Of a stretch of 64,000 nt of DNA, positions 50,834-59,463 are shown in pieces. The notes beneath the pieces are model-generated. The model was not told the DNA's origin. It ran no database searches and saw nothing but the letters and a program-made list of their open reading frames with translations. A program made the position numbers and the translations under genes. Positions within the stretch are counted from its first letter, which is position 1. Each line of letters starts with the position of its first letter. Source of the DNA: Amycolatopsis echigonensis (GTDB taxonomy: Bacteria; Actinomycetota; Actinomycetes; Mycobacteriales; Pseudonocardiaceae); contig NZ_JACJHR010000014.1 in NCBI RefSeq assembly GCF_014174495.1, positions 62,001 to 126,000 of the forward strand, in the 5' to 3' direction.

Positions 50834-52261
50834 ACGCACCTCGGGCCCGAGCGCCGCATACGTCTCCGGACGCCTCCGTCGCAGATAGCCCGCCATCGCC
50901 AGCCCCGCGACAATCAGGATCGGCAACAACCACGGCAATAGCCCGATCCACGCCGCGTCAGACCCGGCCATCGTCGGGAAATTCAGCACCGCCAGCACAA
51001 TCACGCCGATCAACCCGGCCCCGCCCAGCCCCGGTGCGACAAACGTGCTCCACCAATGCGGATCACGCCGCTGCCGGAAGAACACCACCACCGCGATGGA
51101 CGCCATCGCCTGCAACACGAGGATCGCCAACGTCCCAAACCCCGTCATCGACGATGTCAGAAACGCGACCGGGTCGAGCCCGAGCACCGCGAAGACCGCC
51201 GCGACGACCGTAGCGAACCCGATCTGCGCAGCACTGGCGTTGCGCGGCGCACCGGAAACCGTACGCCCCAACACCTTCGGCAGGACGCCATCCCGCGCCA
51301 GCGCGTAAATGTAGCGACTCGCGGAGTTGTGCAGGGCCAGCAGCGCAGCAAACAGGCTCACCACGAGCAACAACTGCATGACATCGGTAAGCAGGGTCCC
51401 GAGAACGTCCTGCGAGGTAGCAAGGAGCAGATCGCCTGCCGCAAGATGGTCCTGTGCCACGGATTTCGCGTTCCCGACACCGATCGCACTCACCAGCGCG
51501 AGCGACGTGACCGCCGCGAAGACCCCGATCGAAATCACCGCGATATAAGTAGCGCGAGGCACCGACTTGTCCGGGTCGCGTGCTTCCTCGCTGAACAACG
51601 CAGTCGCCTCGAACCCGATGAAACACGTGGCAGCGAACAACAACCCGAGCCCGATCGACCCAGACGTCACCACCGCGGGCGACAACGCGCTGAGCGAGTA
51701 CCCCGACTTCGCGAGCACCGCGACGTCGAACACGACCAGAATGCTGACCTCAAGAATCAGCGACACCGCAAGCACCTTCGCCGAAACGTCCACCCCACGG
51801 CGACTCAGCAAGAACACCGCGACCACGGACAGCCCAGCCCACAACTCCCACGGCAAGTCAAGATGAAAAACCCGGTTGACGACACCGCCGGTCAACGCAC
51901 CAGATGTCCCGACCGCCCCCGCGACGAAACAGTTGTACCCCGCCAACGCGACAAACGCCCCAGCAAGCCCAGCCGGACGCCCCAACGCCGCGGTGAGGTA
52001 GGCGTAGAACCCGCCCGCGTTGGAGACGTACCGGCTCATCCGCGCGTACCCGACGCCGAACAACAGCAACACGACCCCGGCGATGAGGAACGACGCAGGC
52101 ATCCCGCCCCCGTTGCCCAGCGCGATCCCCAGCCCCGCGATCACCACCATCCCGGTCAACGGCGCGACGGCCGCGAGCACGAGAAACGCGATCCCGCCAG
52201 TACCGAGCGCATCAGCACGAAGCCGCCCCCCGACGGCCTCCGATGTCGACTGCTGTGCCAT
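50831..52261 (-). CDS. APC-superfamily amino acid permease
   Basis: A 476-residue transporter with about twelve helices. It opens GTGGIAFLVLAAVAPLTGMVVIAGLGIALGNG and has FAATCFIGFEATALFSEEARDPDKSVPRATY, the APC signature near helix 6. It imports amino acids or polyamines by proton symport. ATG with GGGAGGCC upstream. The upstream region to 52767 is repeat-rich and contains the likely promoter; the substrate is unknown. Confidence 0.92.
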   Translation of the reverse strand: MAQQSTSEAVGGRLRADALGTGGIAFLVLAAVAPLTGMVVIAGLGIALGNGGGMPASFLIAGVVLLLFGVGYARMSRYVSNAGGFYAYLTAALGRPAGLAGAFVALAGYNCFVAGAVGTSGALTGGVVNRVFHLDLPWELWAGLSVVAVFLLSRRGVDVSAKVLAVSLILEVSILVVFDVAVLAKSGYSLSALSPAVVTSGSIGLGLLFAATCFIGFEATALFSEEARDPDKSVPRATYIAVISIGVFAAVTSLALVSAIGVGNAKSVAQDHLAAGDLLLATSQDVLGTLLTDVMQLLLVVSLFAALLALHNSASRYIYALARDGVLPKVLGRTVSGAPRNASAAQIGFATVVAAVFAVLGLDPVAFLTSSMTGFGTLAILVLQAMASIAVVVFFRQRRDPHWWSTFVAPGLGGAGLIGVIVLAVLNFPTMAGSDAAWIGLLPWLLPILIVAGLAMAGYLRRRRPETYAALGPEVR

Positions 52262-52398
52262 CCAGGCCTCCCGATCCGCAACAGGGCGCCCGTTGCCCCG
52301 CGCGCCCCAGTGTGCGTGCCAGGACGCCGATGGCCCTTGTCGCCGCAGGCAGAGGTCTTGCCAATCCGCGCACCCCCAAGCTCGCCGAAGCCAGTGAG

Positions 52399-52528
52399 GG
52401 CCACCTTCACAAAGACGAATTCCCTCAAGGGCCCCTTCACAGCTATCGAGGAGGAGCCAACGGCCGGAGGGCTCCTTCAGCGGGGTTCCCGTCACGGACC
52501 GCCGCCGTCCGTTGAAGGCCCCCTTCAC
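52399..52528 (-). repeat. Four copies of a GTGAAGG-GGCC element
   Basis: On the minus strand GTGAAGGTGGCC (52410-52399), GTGAAGGGGCCC (52440-52429), CTGAAGGAGCCC (52480-52469) and GTGAAGGGGGCC (52528-52517). The last is flanked by TTCAAC so it also reads as a small palindrome. Spacing is 30, 40 and 48 bp. Such elements look like members of a dispersed intergenic repeat family. Confidence 0.6.
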
Positions 52529-52608
52529 GGCCCGCCCCAGCCGCAGCCGATGCACCCACAATCGAGGCACCCAGACCCTCCCCCACACCCCGATACGAAG
52601 CCTCCCTG

Positions 52609-52665
52609 CGGTTCGGGGGTGCTTGTCAAGGCATCTTTCCCGCTTTGACAAGCACCCCCGAACCG
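52609..52665. terminator. Very long perfect hairpin
   Basis: Perfect 21-bp arms (first CGGTTCGGGGGTGCTTGTC, position 52609-52629; second 52645-52665) with a 15-nt loop. It sits about 100 bp after the stop of the FAD-oxidoreductase gene. No T-run follows. TTGACAAG appears in both arms. It may terminate the upstream operon or act as a repeat element. Confidence 0.6.
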
Positions 52666-52767
52666 TCAGCACAATCCAGCTTCGGGGTACCCCACGCACA
52701 CACCCACCGGCAATGTCGCCGCCAGGCGACGAGCCGCCCACCAAACCACCTGCAGCACCCGCCGGGG

Positions 52768-54186
52768 CTACCCCCTCCGCAAATACCGCAACGCCCTCTC
52801 AGCCGCCTTCCCCCCACACATCCCATGCGCCCCCGGCCCCGGCGGCGCAGCCGCGGAACACACGAAATGCCCCGGCACCCCCACGTCGTACGGCTGCAAA
52901 GTCACCCGCGGACCGAACACCAACTGCCGCACATCCTTCGCCCCGGTAAGAATGTTCCCACCGACGAAATTCGGGTTCCCCGCGGCGAATTCCGCCGAAG
53001 ACGTGCTCACCGAACCAATAACCCGCTCCCGAAACCCCGGCGCGAACCGTTCGATCTGCGCCGTGATCGCCTCGGTGGCGTCACCGGTGTACCCATGCGG
53101 CACATGCGCGTACGCCCACACCGGATGCACGTCGCCGACCGAACGCGACGGATCAGCCAGATACTGCTGACCCAGCAACACAAACGGCCGCTCCGGCATC
53201 CGTCCATCGTGGACAAGTCGCTCTCCCTCCGCCACCTCCTCCGCCGAGCCTCCCAAATGGACAGTCCCGGCGACGCGTGCTTCCGGCGAACGCCACGGAA
53301 TCCCGCCCTGCACCGCGAAGTCCACTTTGAACGCACCGGGGCCGTAGCGGAACCGCTCGTACGAACGCCGGATCCGCGGCGGCAACCGGTCGCCGAGCAC
53401 CGACGCCAGCGTGTTCGGCCCGACGTCCCACACCACCACATCCGCCCGCGGGAGCTGCGAAACCGACTCCACCCGCGCGCCAGTCTCGATTTTCCCGCCG
53501 AAATCGGCCACCAGCGCGGCAAGCGCGTCGCTGATCGCCCGCGACCCGCCCTCGGCGACCGCCCAGCCGTGCCGATGGCCTGCGGTGAGAATGCCCAGCC
53601 CGATCGCCGACGAAAGCGGGCGATCCAGCGGACGAAACGCGTGCGCTGCCACGCCGAGCCACAGCGCTCGGGCCTGCTCGGTGCGGAAGTACCGGGCCAG
53701 CAAGGTCGCCGGCGCGACCGTCGGCAGGCCGAACCGGCCCAGCAGCAACGGGTGTTTTGGGACACGCAGCAGCGGGCCGAGGATGTCCTCGCTGAGCGCG
53801 TCGTAGTTCTGCGCCGGCGAGGAAAACAAAGTTGACCAGCGACGCTCGTCCGGACCGAGCCCGGCGGCGGTGGCGGAGACCGAACGGCGCAGGACTCCGG
53901 CGGTGCCGTCGTCGAGCGGGTGCACGCAGTCGATCTCCGGCAGCCGCCAGCGGAGGCCGTACCGATCGAGCCCGAGGTCGGTCAACACCGGCGAGCCGAC
54001 CGCCATCGGATGGGTCGCGGAGCAGTGGTCGTGGCGCAGGCCGGGGACGATCGCCTCGTAGGTGCGGGTGCCGCCGCCGATCTCGTCGGCGGCCTCCAGC
54101 ACCGTCACGTCGACCCCGGCGCGCGCCAGCACCGCCGCCGCGGCGAGCCCGTTCGGTCCACTGCCGACCACCACCGCGGTAGTCAT
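52768..54186 (-). CDS. Phytoene-desaturase-like FAD oxidoreductase
   Basis: A 472-residue flavoprotein: VVVGSGPNGLAAAAVLARAGVDVTVLEAADEIGGGTRT is the FAD-binding start shared by carotenoid desaturases; VAEGGSRAISDALAALVADFGG and GPGAHGMCGGKAAERAL close the domain. Members desaturate or isomerise polyenes and also act on other lipids. Here there is no phytoene synthase. It overlaps the DUF3556 gene (ATGA) and belongs to its operon. Confidence 0.88.
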   Translation of the reverse strand: MTTAVVVGSGPNGLAAAAVLARAGVDVTVLEAADEIGGGTRTYEAIVPGLRHDHCSATHPMAVGSPVLTDLGLDRYGLRWRLPEIDCVHPLDDGTAGVLRRSVSATAAGLGPDERRWSTLFSSPAQNYDALSEDILGPLLRVPKHPLLLGRFGLPTVAPATLLARYFRTEQARALWLGVAAHAFRPLDRPLSSAIGLGILTAGHRHGWAVAEGGSRAISDALAALVADFGGKIETGARVESVSQLPRADVVVWDVGPNTLASVLGDRLPPRIRRSYERFRYGPGAFKVDFAVQGGIPWRSPEARVAGTVHLGGSAEEVAEGERLVHDGRMPERPFVLLGQQYLADPSRSVGDVHPVWAYAHVPHGYTGDATEAITAQIERFAPGFRERVIGSVSTSSAEFAAGNPNFVGGNILTGAKDVRQLVFGPRVTLQPYDVGVPGHFVCSAAAPPGPGAHGMCGGKAAERALRYLRRG

Positions 54187-55967
54187 GCCAGCACGCTGCC
54201 GGTCTCGGCTTGCTGAGCGGTCCAGGTCACGGTGAGCGGGATCGGGCCGTTCGGCAGCCACGGCTGCTCGTTGACCGCGTCGGCCACCGTCCAGTGGCCG
54301 CGCTCGATCACGCCCAGCGCCGCGTCGATCACCTGGTAATGCTGCACCTTCGAGTGGATGGCCTGCGATTCGACCCACACGACGATCCACTCGCCGGGCG
54401 CGAATCCGACCCGCTCCTGCACCGCGTTGACGAAGTCGAGATTGTGCATGTGCCCGTCGCCGAAGTTGAACCCGAGGATCGAGTTGCAGCCGAACTCGGC
54501 CTCCCGCACGGTCCGCGTTTCGAGGTCCGGCAGCTTCTTCGCGAGCACCGAGAACAACCCGCGGCCCTGGCTGTGCATCGACCGCCACGCGATCGTCTGC
54601 TGCATGGTGATCTCGGCGACCTCCGCCGGATAACCCATCGCCTGCAATTGGTCGACCTGGTTCTTCGTCGGCCGGTGCGGGAGCGTGTTCAGCTTCGCCT
54701 CGGCACCCGGGGCGAACGCCCACAGCGCCGACGCCCAGTTGCCCGCGTACTGCCGCATCGACGGCAGGAACGACACCAGATCCGGCCGCAGGTTGCCCAG
54801 GATCGGGAAGAACAGCAGCGCGGCGGCGATCACGACGGCCAGCCAGCCCGGCGTCATGTCGCCGACGCCGTATCCAGCACTCGCCGGGAACCCGAGGAAC
54901 AGGAAGATCGCGAGGTAGCCGAACAGGATGTTCCACTCCAGCGGCACCGCCAGCGGGAACGTGGACGTGATGAACAGGTGGAACACCACCATCAGCGCGA
55001 CACCGGCGAGCGTGACCCAGTGGTTGGTCGAAAACAGCAGCACCAGCGGCGTGATGATTTCCACCGTCGTCCCGCCGACGTGCGCCATGAACGTCGCGAG
55101 CTTCGACGGCCGGATGTCGTTCGGGAAATCGCGGTAATGCGCCCGCTTCAGCCACTTGAACGGAACACACGGGCTGTTGGACACCATCGGCGGCACCACA
55201 TTCGTGAAATGCTTGCCGAACTTCGAAACGCCCGCGCCGATCCAGACAATGCAGATCAGCAGTTTCGCGGCGATGATCATGTTGACGAACGGAAGGAAGG
55301 CGAAGAACACCAACGCGGGCAGATACTGCTCACCGCGGGCAGCGAGGAAAATCGTCTTGTCCCGCAACCCATTCAGCACGTACAGCACGATCGGCGCGAT
55401 CAGCAGCGCCGGACGCACCAGACCCGAGGTGTTGCCGGGCAGCGCGGCCGACAGCGCGGCGTCCGGGACGCCGGGCAGCACGATCGCGGTCAGCAGGGTG
55501 GCGAGGAACGCCAAGTACAGCAGCACGTCGAAGCCGGTTCGCCGGTCGCCCGCGGTGAACGGCACGCGTTTCCACGGCCGCAACCGGATCGTGCCGGGCC
55601 GCGCCCAGAACAGGATCCCGCCGGTCATCGGCTTGAACTTGCCCGCGATCGGGCCCCAGGAACCGGCGACCCCGATCGTTTCCAGCAATACCGTCCACAG
55701 CACGAGCTTTTGGTAGACGACCGGTTCGTGCCACCACGCGGCGACATCCCAGAACGGGCCGACGCCGGACGTGGCGGTCGCCAGCACCACCCCGGCCAGC
55801 ACGTACAGGAAAAGCAGCTTCACCACGTACGTCGCCGGGATCATCTTGGGCGAGCCGAAGCCGAACTGGACCCAGTGCAGCGCGAGCGCCTTGGTCCGTT
55901 CGAACAGTGGCTTCCGCAGGAAGGTTTCCGGATCGACCGGGGGAAAGTCCCCTGTCTTGAACCCCAT
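54183..55967 (-). CDS. DUF3556 polytopic membrane protein
   Basis: A 594-residue protein with about ten membrane helices in its first 400 residues and a soluble C-terminal 180 residues (TMQQTIAWRSMHSQGRGLFSVLAKKL...FGCNSILGFNFGDGHMHN). The helices resemble HTTM/DoxX-type folds, and I assign it to DUF3556 from memory of that family. Function unknown. ATG with GGAGAACA upstream. It sits between an acyl-CoA ligase and a FAD oxidoreductase, so it may handle or transfer a lipid substrate inside the membrane. Confidence 0.75.
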   Translation of the reverse strand: MGFKTGDFPPVDPETFLRKPLFERTKALALHWVQFGFGSPKMIPATYVVKLLFLYVLAGVVLATATSGVGPFWDVAAWWHEPVVYQKLVLWTVLLETIGVAGSWGPIAGKFKPMTGGILFWARPGTIRLRPWKRVPFTAGDRRTGFDVLLYLAFLATLLTAIVLPGVPDAALSAALPGNTSGLVRPALLIAPIVLYVLNGLRDKTIFLAARGEQYLPALVFFAFLPFVNMIIAAKLLICIVWIGAGVSKFGKHFTNVVPPMVSNSPCVPFKWLKRAHYRDFPNDIRPSKLATFMAHVGGTTVEIITPLVLLFSTNHWVTLAGVALMVVFHLFITSTFPLAVPLEWNILFGYLAIFLFLGFPASAGYGVGDMTPGWLAVVIAAALLFFPILGNLRPDLVSFLPSMRQYAGNWASALWAFAPGAEAKLNTLPHRPTKNQVDQLQAMGYPAEVAEITMQQTIAWRSMHSQGRGLFSVLAKKLPDLETRTVREAEFGCNSILGFNFGDGHMHNLDFVNAVQERVGFAPGEWIVVWVESQAIHSKVQHYQVIDAALGVIERGHWTVADAVNEQPWLPNGPIPLTVTWTAQQAETGSVLA

Positions 55968-56045
55968 TGTTCTCCGCCTTTCTCCGGGCAGCATCGACCG
56001 GACCCGCGAATGCGGGCACGGATGGTTTCTTTCAGAAGAGTGGAA

Positions 56046-57488
56046 TTACCCCGCCGCGGCGAGTTCCCGGCGCAGCGCGGGTTTGTCGATCTTGCCGACC
56101 GGGTTCCGCGGCAGCGCGGGGACAATGTCGATCCGCGCCGGCACCTTCACCCGCGTCAGCCGGGCCCGGCAGTGTTCGAGCAGCTCGGCCTCGCTCGCGA
56201 CCGCGCCCGGGTACAGCGTCACGGTCGCGACCGGCAGTTCGCCGAGCACCGGATGCGGTGCGCCGACCACCGCGGCTTCCAGCACCGCCGGGTGTGCGTG
56301 CAGTGCGTTCTCGATCTCCTTGGGGTAGAGGTTCTCCCCGCCCCGGATGATCATGTCCTTGATGCGGTCGACCAGGACGAGGTAACCGTCCTCGTCGAAC
56401 CGTCCGACGTCGCCGGTGTGCAGCCAGCCGTCGACGATCGTCGCGGCGGTGGCTTCCGGCCGGTTGAGATAGCCGCGCATCACGTTCGGGCCGCGGACCA
56501 CGACCTCGCCGGGACCGTCGGTCACCAGCCGCCCGTCCGGATCCATCAGGGCGACTTCCTGGCCGGGCAACGGACGCCCGACGGTGCCCGGTTTACGGGG
56601 CCCGGCCAGCGGATTCAGCGTCGAAGCGCAGGTTCCCTCGGACAGGCCGTAGCCCTCGACCACCACTACTCCGAACCGCTGCTCGACGCGCTGGATCAGC
56701 TCGGCGGGCATCGGCGCGGCACCGCACACCACCAGCCGCAGCGACGAAGTGTCCGGCCGCACGGCGTCCGGGAGACCGGCCAGCCGCGCGTAAATCGCCG
56801 GCACGGCAGAGAAATACGTCGGACGGACGCGTTCGACCACGGTGAAGAAGTCGTCGGCGCGGAATCTCCCGGCGATGGTCGAGCGACCGCCGGCGAGCAA
56901 CGGCGCGAGCACGCTGACCACGATTCCGTTGACATGGAACAGCGGCAGGATCAGCAAACTGTGGTCCGCCGGGCCGAGTTCGAGCGCGTCGACGATCATC
57001 GAGGTCATCGCCCGAACGTTGGCGTGGTCGAGCACCACGCCCTTCGGCTGTCCCGTGGTGCCGCTGGTGTAGATGAGCAGGGCGACCGCGTGCTCGTCCT
57101 CGGCCACTGGACCGTCGTCGGGCGCGGCCGTCGACAGCTCCTCGATCCGCATGGTCACCAGGTCCGAATCACCCTGTCCCACGACGACTTTCGCTTTCGC
57201 GTCGGCGATCTGGAACGAGGCCTCGCCGTCGGTCAGCTCCGGGTTCACCGGCGTGACCGCGGCACCGAGCCGCCAGGCGGCGAACAACACCACCGCGAAC
57301 TCGACGCGATTCGGCAGCAGCACCGCGACGACGTCGCCCGCACCGACCCCTCGGGCCCGCAACGCGGCCGCCGCGCTGCGCACCCGTACCGCGAAGCCGG
57401 CGTTGCCGAGTTCGCCGTGTTCGTCAGCCAGACACGGCAGGTTCGGATTCCGCCGGGCCCGCTCTTCAGGCAGCGCCGCGAGGTGCAT
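56046..57488 (-). CDS. Acyl-CoA synthetase (AMP-binding)
   Basis: A 480-residue ligase: phosphate loop LLIYTSGTTGQPKGVVLDH, VVVEGYGLSEGT, WLHTGDVGRFDEDGYLVLVDRIKDMIIRGGENLYPKEIE and C-terminal GKIDKPALRREL. It forms an acyl-AMP and then an acyl-CoA from a fatty or aromatic acid. It opens the operon with DUF3556 (78 bp downstream). ATG start with GGAAAGG upstream. Divergent from the PucR-like regulator. Confidence 0.94.
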   Translation of the reverse strand: MHLAALPEERARRNPNLPCLADEHGELGNAGFAVRVRSAAAALRARGVGAGDVVAVLLPNRVEFAVVLFAAWRLGAAVTPVNPELTDGEASFQIADAKAKVVVGQGDSDLVTMRIEELSTAAPDDGPVAEDEHAVALLIYTSGTTGQPKGVVLDHANVRAMTSMIVDALELGPADHSLLILPLFHVNGIVVSVLAPLLAGGRSTIAGRFRADDFFTVVERVRPTYFSAVPAIYARLAGLPDAVRPDTSSLRLVVCGAAPMPAELIQRVEQRFGVVVVEGYGLSEGTCASTLNPLAGPRKPGTVGRPLPGQEVALMDPDGRLVTDGPGEVVVRGPNVMRGYLNRPEATAATIVDGWLHTGDVGRFDEDGYLVLVDRIKDMIIRGGENLYPKEIENALHAHPAVLEAAVVGAPHPVLGELPVATVTLYPGAVASEAELLEHCRARLTRVKVPARIDIVPALPRNPVGKIDKPALRRELAAAG

Positions 57489-57674
57489 CGTCGAAGTCCT
57501 TTCCAGTGCGGCTTAGTGGGAAATGACGGTAAGGACGCGTAGTGACCCAGGCCATAGGCCGCAGAACCGAAGGCGCCGCGGGTCGTTGTGCCGGGGTCAC
57601 AACCGCCTGCACCGAGGGGGTGAACGACGCCGCTCGCCTGTCGCCGGGGCGGTCCGGTGGCTACCCTGACCGCC

Positions 57675-58916
57675 ATGTCCGACGCCGTCGACGCCGTCGT
57701 GGCAGAGATCGCGCACGCCATCGACGCCGACCTCGCCGCGCGCACCACCGAGCTGACCGACTGGTTCGTCGAGATGATCCCGGAGTTCCGGCACGACGAG
57801 ACGGTCCGCAAGCTCATGATCGCCAGCACGTCGGCGAATCTGGTCGCGATCCTCGACATGCTGTCGCATTCCATCCCGCTCGACCGGATCACCGTCCCGC
57901 CCGCCGCGGCCGAGTACGCGCGCCGGTTCGCTCAGCACGAGCTGTCGCTGGAAGCGCTGCTTCGGGCGTACCGGCTCGGCGAGCACCGATTCGAACAGTG
58001 GGCGATCGAGGCGCTGGAGCGGCAGCCGAACATCGACACCCAGCTCGCGCTCGCCGTGCTCGCCGAACTGTCGCGGCGCACCAACCGCTACATCGACCAG
58101 GTCATCGAGGGCCTGATCGACATTTTCGAGACCGAACGCCGGCGCTGGAGCAGCCGCACCGGTGCGGCACGGGCGGCGCAGATCCGGCTGGTCCTGGACT
58201 CGGACACGCTGACCGAGGACGCCGCGCAGCAGTTGCTCGCCTTCCCGATGCGGCAGTGGCACTGCGCGGCCGTCGCCTGGTTGCCCGCCGAGGGCGCGGG
58301 CGAACTGCAGGCAGCGGCGCGGCTGCTACAGGAGGTGTGCGGGCGCGGTCCGGCGCTCACCATGCTGGCCGACGACCGCACGCTGTGGAGCTGGACGGTC
58401 AGCACGGAACGTGACGACATCGAGGTCGAACGGCTCCGCGCCGGCGTGGCAGAAATCGGTGGCGGCCTGCGGCTGGCCTTGGGCGCGCCGGGCTACGGGC
58501 TGCCCGGGTTCCGCGGGTCCCTGCGCGAGGCCGTGCGGGCCCGAGCGGTCGCCGAGACCGACGAGGACCAGAGCCAGAACGTGGTGCTGTTCGACGACGT
58601 CGCGATCGCCGCGCTGCTCACCGAACACTCCGACGACGTGTACCGGTGGATCGCGCGGGTCCTCGGAGACCTGGTCGCCGACGATCCCGGCACCGAGCAG
58701 CTGCGCGAGACGCTGCGGGTCTTCCTCGACACCGACGGCAGCTACACGCACGCCGCCGCCCGGCTGCACCTGCACAAGAACACCGTCCACTATCGCGTCC
58801 GCAAGGCCGAGGAACTGTGCGGACGGCCGCTCGCCGAACACCGGCTGGAAGTGGAGGTCGCCCTGCGTGCGGCCACTTTGCTGCGCAAGCGGCTGCCGTG
58901 GAACGAACCCGGCTGA
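57675..58916 (+). CDS. PucR/CdaR-type regulator
   Basis: A 413-residue regulator: a helical N-terminal RsbR/GAF-like part (FRHDETVRKLMIASTSANLVAILDMLSHSIPL), a GGDEF-related middle and C-terminal HTH_30 (DTDGSYTHAAARLHLHKNTVHYRVRKAEELCGRPL). It probably activates the divergent acyl-CoA ligase operon. The ATG at 57675 is 9 bp after TACCCT, so the mRNA may be leaderless. Confidence 0.88.
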   Translation: MSDAVDAVVAEIAHAIDADLAARTTELTDWFVEMIPEFRHDETVRKLMIASTSANLVAILDMLSHSIPLDRITVPPAAAEYARRFAQHELSLEALLRAYRLGEHRFEQWAIEALERQPNIDTQLALAVLAELSRRTNRYIDQVIEGLIDIFETERRRWSSRTGAARAAQIRLVLDSDTLTEDAAQQLLAFPMRQWHCAAVAWLPAEGAGELQAAARLLQEVCGRGPALTMLADDRTLWSWTVSTERDDIEVERLRAGVAEIGGGLRLALGAPGYGLPGFRGSLREAVRARAVAETDEDQSQNVVLFDDVAIAALLTEHSDDVYRWIARVLGDLVADDPGTEQLRETLRVFLDTDGSYTHAAARLHLHKNTVHYRVRKAEELCGRPLAEHRLEVEVALRAATLLRKRLPWNEPG

Positions 58917-58941
58917 CCCGTCTGTCCTTTGTGGATTGGTT

Positions 58942-58968
58942 TGCCTTCGCGCGTGGCCGTGTTAACCT
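58942..58968 (+). promoter_or_regulatory. Promoter of the leader peptide/ACT-like unit
   Basis: TTGCCT, 16-bp spacer, TAACCT (58963-58968). The predicted start of transcription is at the GTG of the leader ORF (58975). Confidence 0.5.
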
Positions 58969-58974
58969 GTCGCC

Positions 58975-59025
58975 GTGCTGCGCCTCATGACGTCCGAGCG
59001 ACTCGTAACCCGGCGCGCCGGCTGA
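58975..59025 (+). CDS. Candidate leaderless leader peptide
   Basis: Sixteen codons from GTG, reading MLRLMTSERLVTRRAG, stop TGA at 59023. A second start (ATG, 58987) would give MTSERLVTRRAG. No ribosome site; the promoter places the mRNA start at the GTG. Its last codons lie in the 5' arm of the hairpin 59013-59043, so ribosome position would open or close it. It is 95 bp upstream of the ACT-like gene. No single amino acid is strongly repeated, although arginine and leucine codons are frequent. Confidence 0.5.
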   Translation: MLRLMTSERLVTRRAG

Positions 59026-59043
59026 ACCAGGCTGCCGGCGCGC
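59013..59043 (+). promoter_or_regulatory. Hairpin overlapping the leader peptide
   Basis: GCGCGCCGGC-N11-GCCGGCGCGC, perfect 10-bp arms. The stop codon of the leader ORF is inside the loop. Twelve nt on there is a TTTT, so it could terminate transcription if the ribosome does not disturb it. Confidence 0.55.
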
Positions 59044-59119
59044 GATGTCGGTATGCGGTTTTGCTTCGGGACCTGGCCCTTTTCCCGCCAGACCTCTCAT
59101 GAGTTCCCGGAGAAACGCC

Positions 59120-59404
59120 ATGTCCCTGAGCACCTTTTCCTCCGCCCCGTACACCTCCGCCCCGGCCATGCTGGTCCGCCGCCGGATCGCGACGTATTTC
59201 GTCGGCGGCATCGACCAGATCCCCGGCCTGGTCGCCACGCTGAGCCAGCACGGGAAGCTGATCCACGAGCTGTCCGTCGACGTCCGCGAGGGGGTCCGGG
59301 AAAGCAGCATGGTCAGCACGGTCCTGGTCAGCCCCGACGCGCTCGACGCCCTGCTGGACGCGCTGCGCGACCTCTCGTCGGTCGTCTCCGCCGAGCTGGC
59401 CTGA
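59120..59404 (+). CDS. Small ACT-like domain protein
   Basis: A 94-residue protein. RRRIATYFVGGIDQIPGLVATLSQHGKLIHELSVDVREGVRESSMVSTVLVSPDALDALLDALRDLSSVVSAELA has the beta-alpha-beta-beta-alpha-beta plan and glycine pattern of an ACT regulatory domain, as in acetolactate synthase small subunits. I cannot assign a partner enzyme. GGAG seven bases before the ATG at 59120. Amino-acid binding would fit the leader peptide and hairpin upstream. Confidence 0.65.
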   Translation: MSLSTFSSAPYTSAPAMLVRRRIATYFVGGIDQIPGLVATLSQHGKLIHELSVDVREGVRESSMVSTVLVSPDALDALLDALRDLSSVVSAELA

Positions 59405-59463
59405 GTCGGTCCCGCTCCCGGCCCGGCGTCAGACTGGGGTCCCCACCAGCGAAAGGGACCCAC

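Larger units (their letters stand above)
52262..52767. other. Repeat-rich intergenic region, no gene
   Basis: A 500-bp gap without a supported gene. It holds four copies of a GTGAAGG-type element and a very large hairpin, described separately. The high C/G-skewed, low-complexity sequence explains the short open frames in it. Confidence 0.5.

Noticed and set aside
54210-57542. 1110-residue open frame on the plus strand
   Set aside because: It lies antisense to the DUF3556 and acyl-CoA ligase genes, is Arg/His/Pro-rich with no motifs, and reflects third-position GC on the opposite strand.
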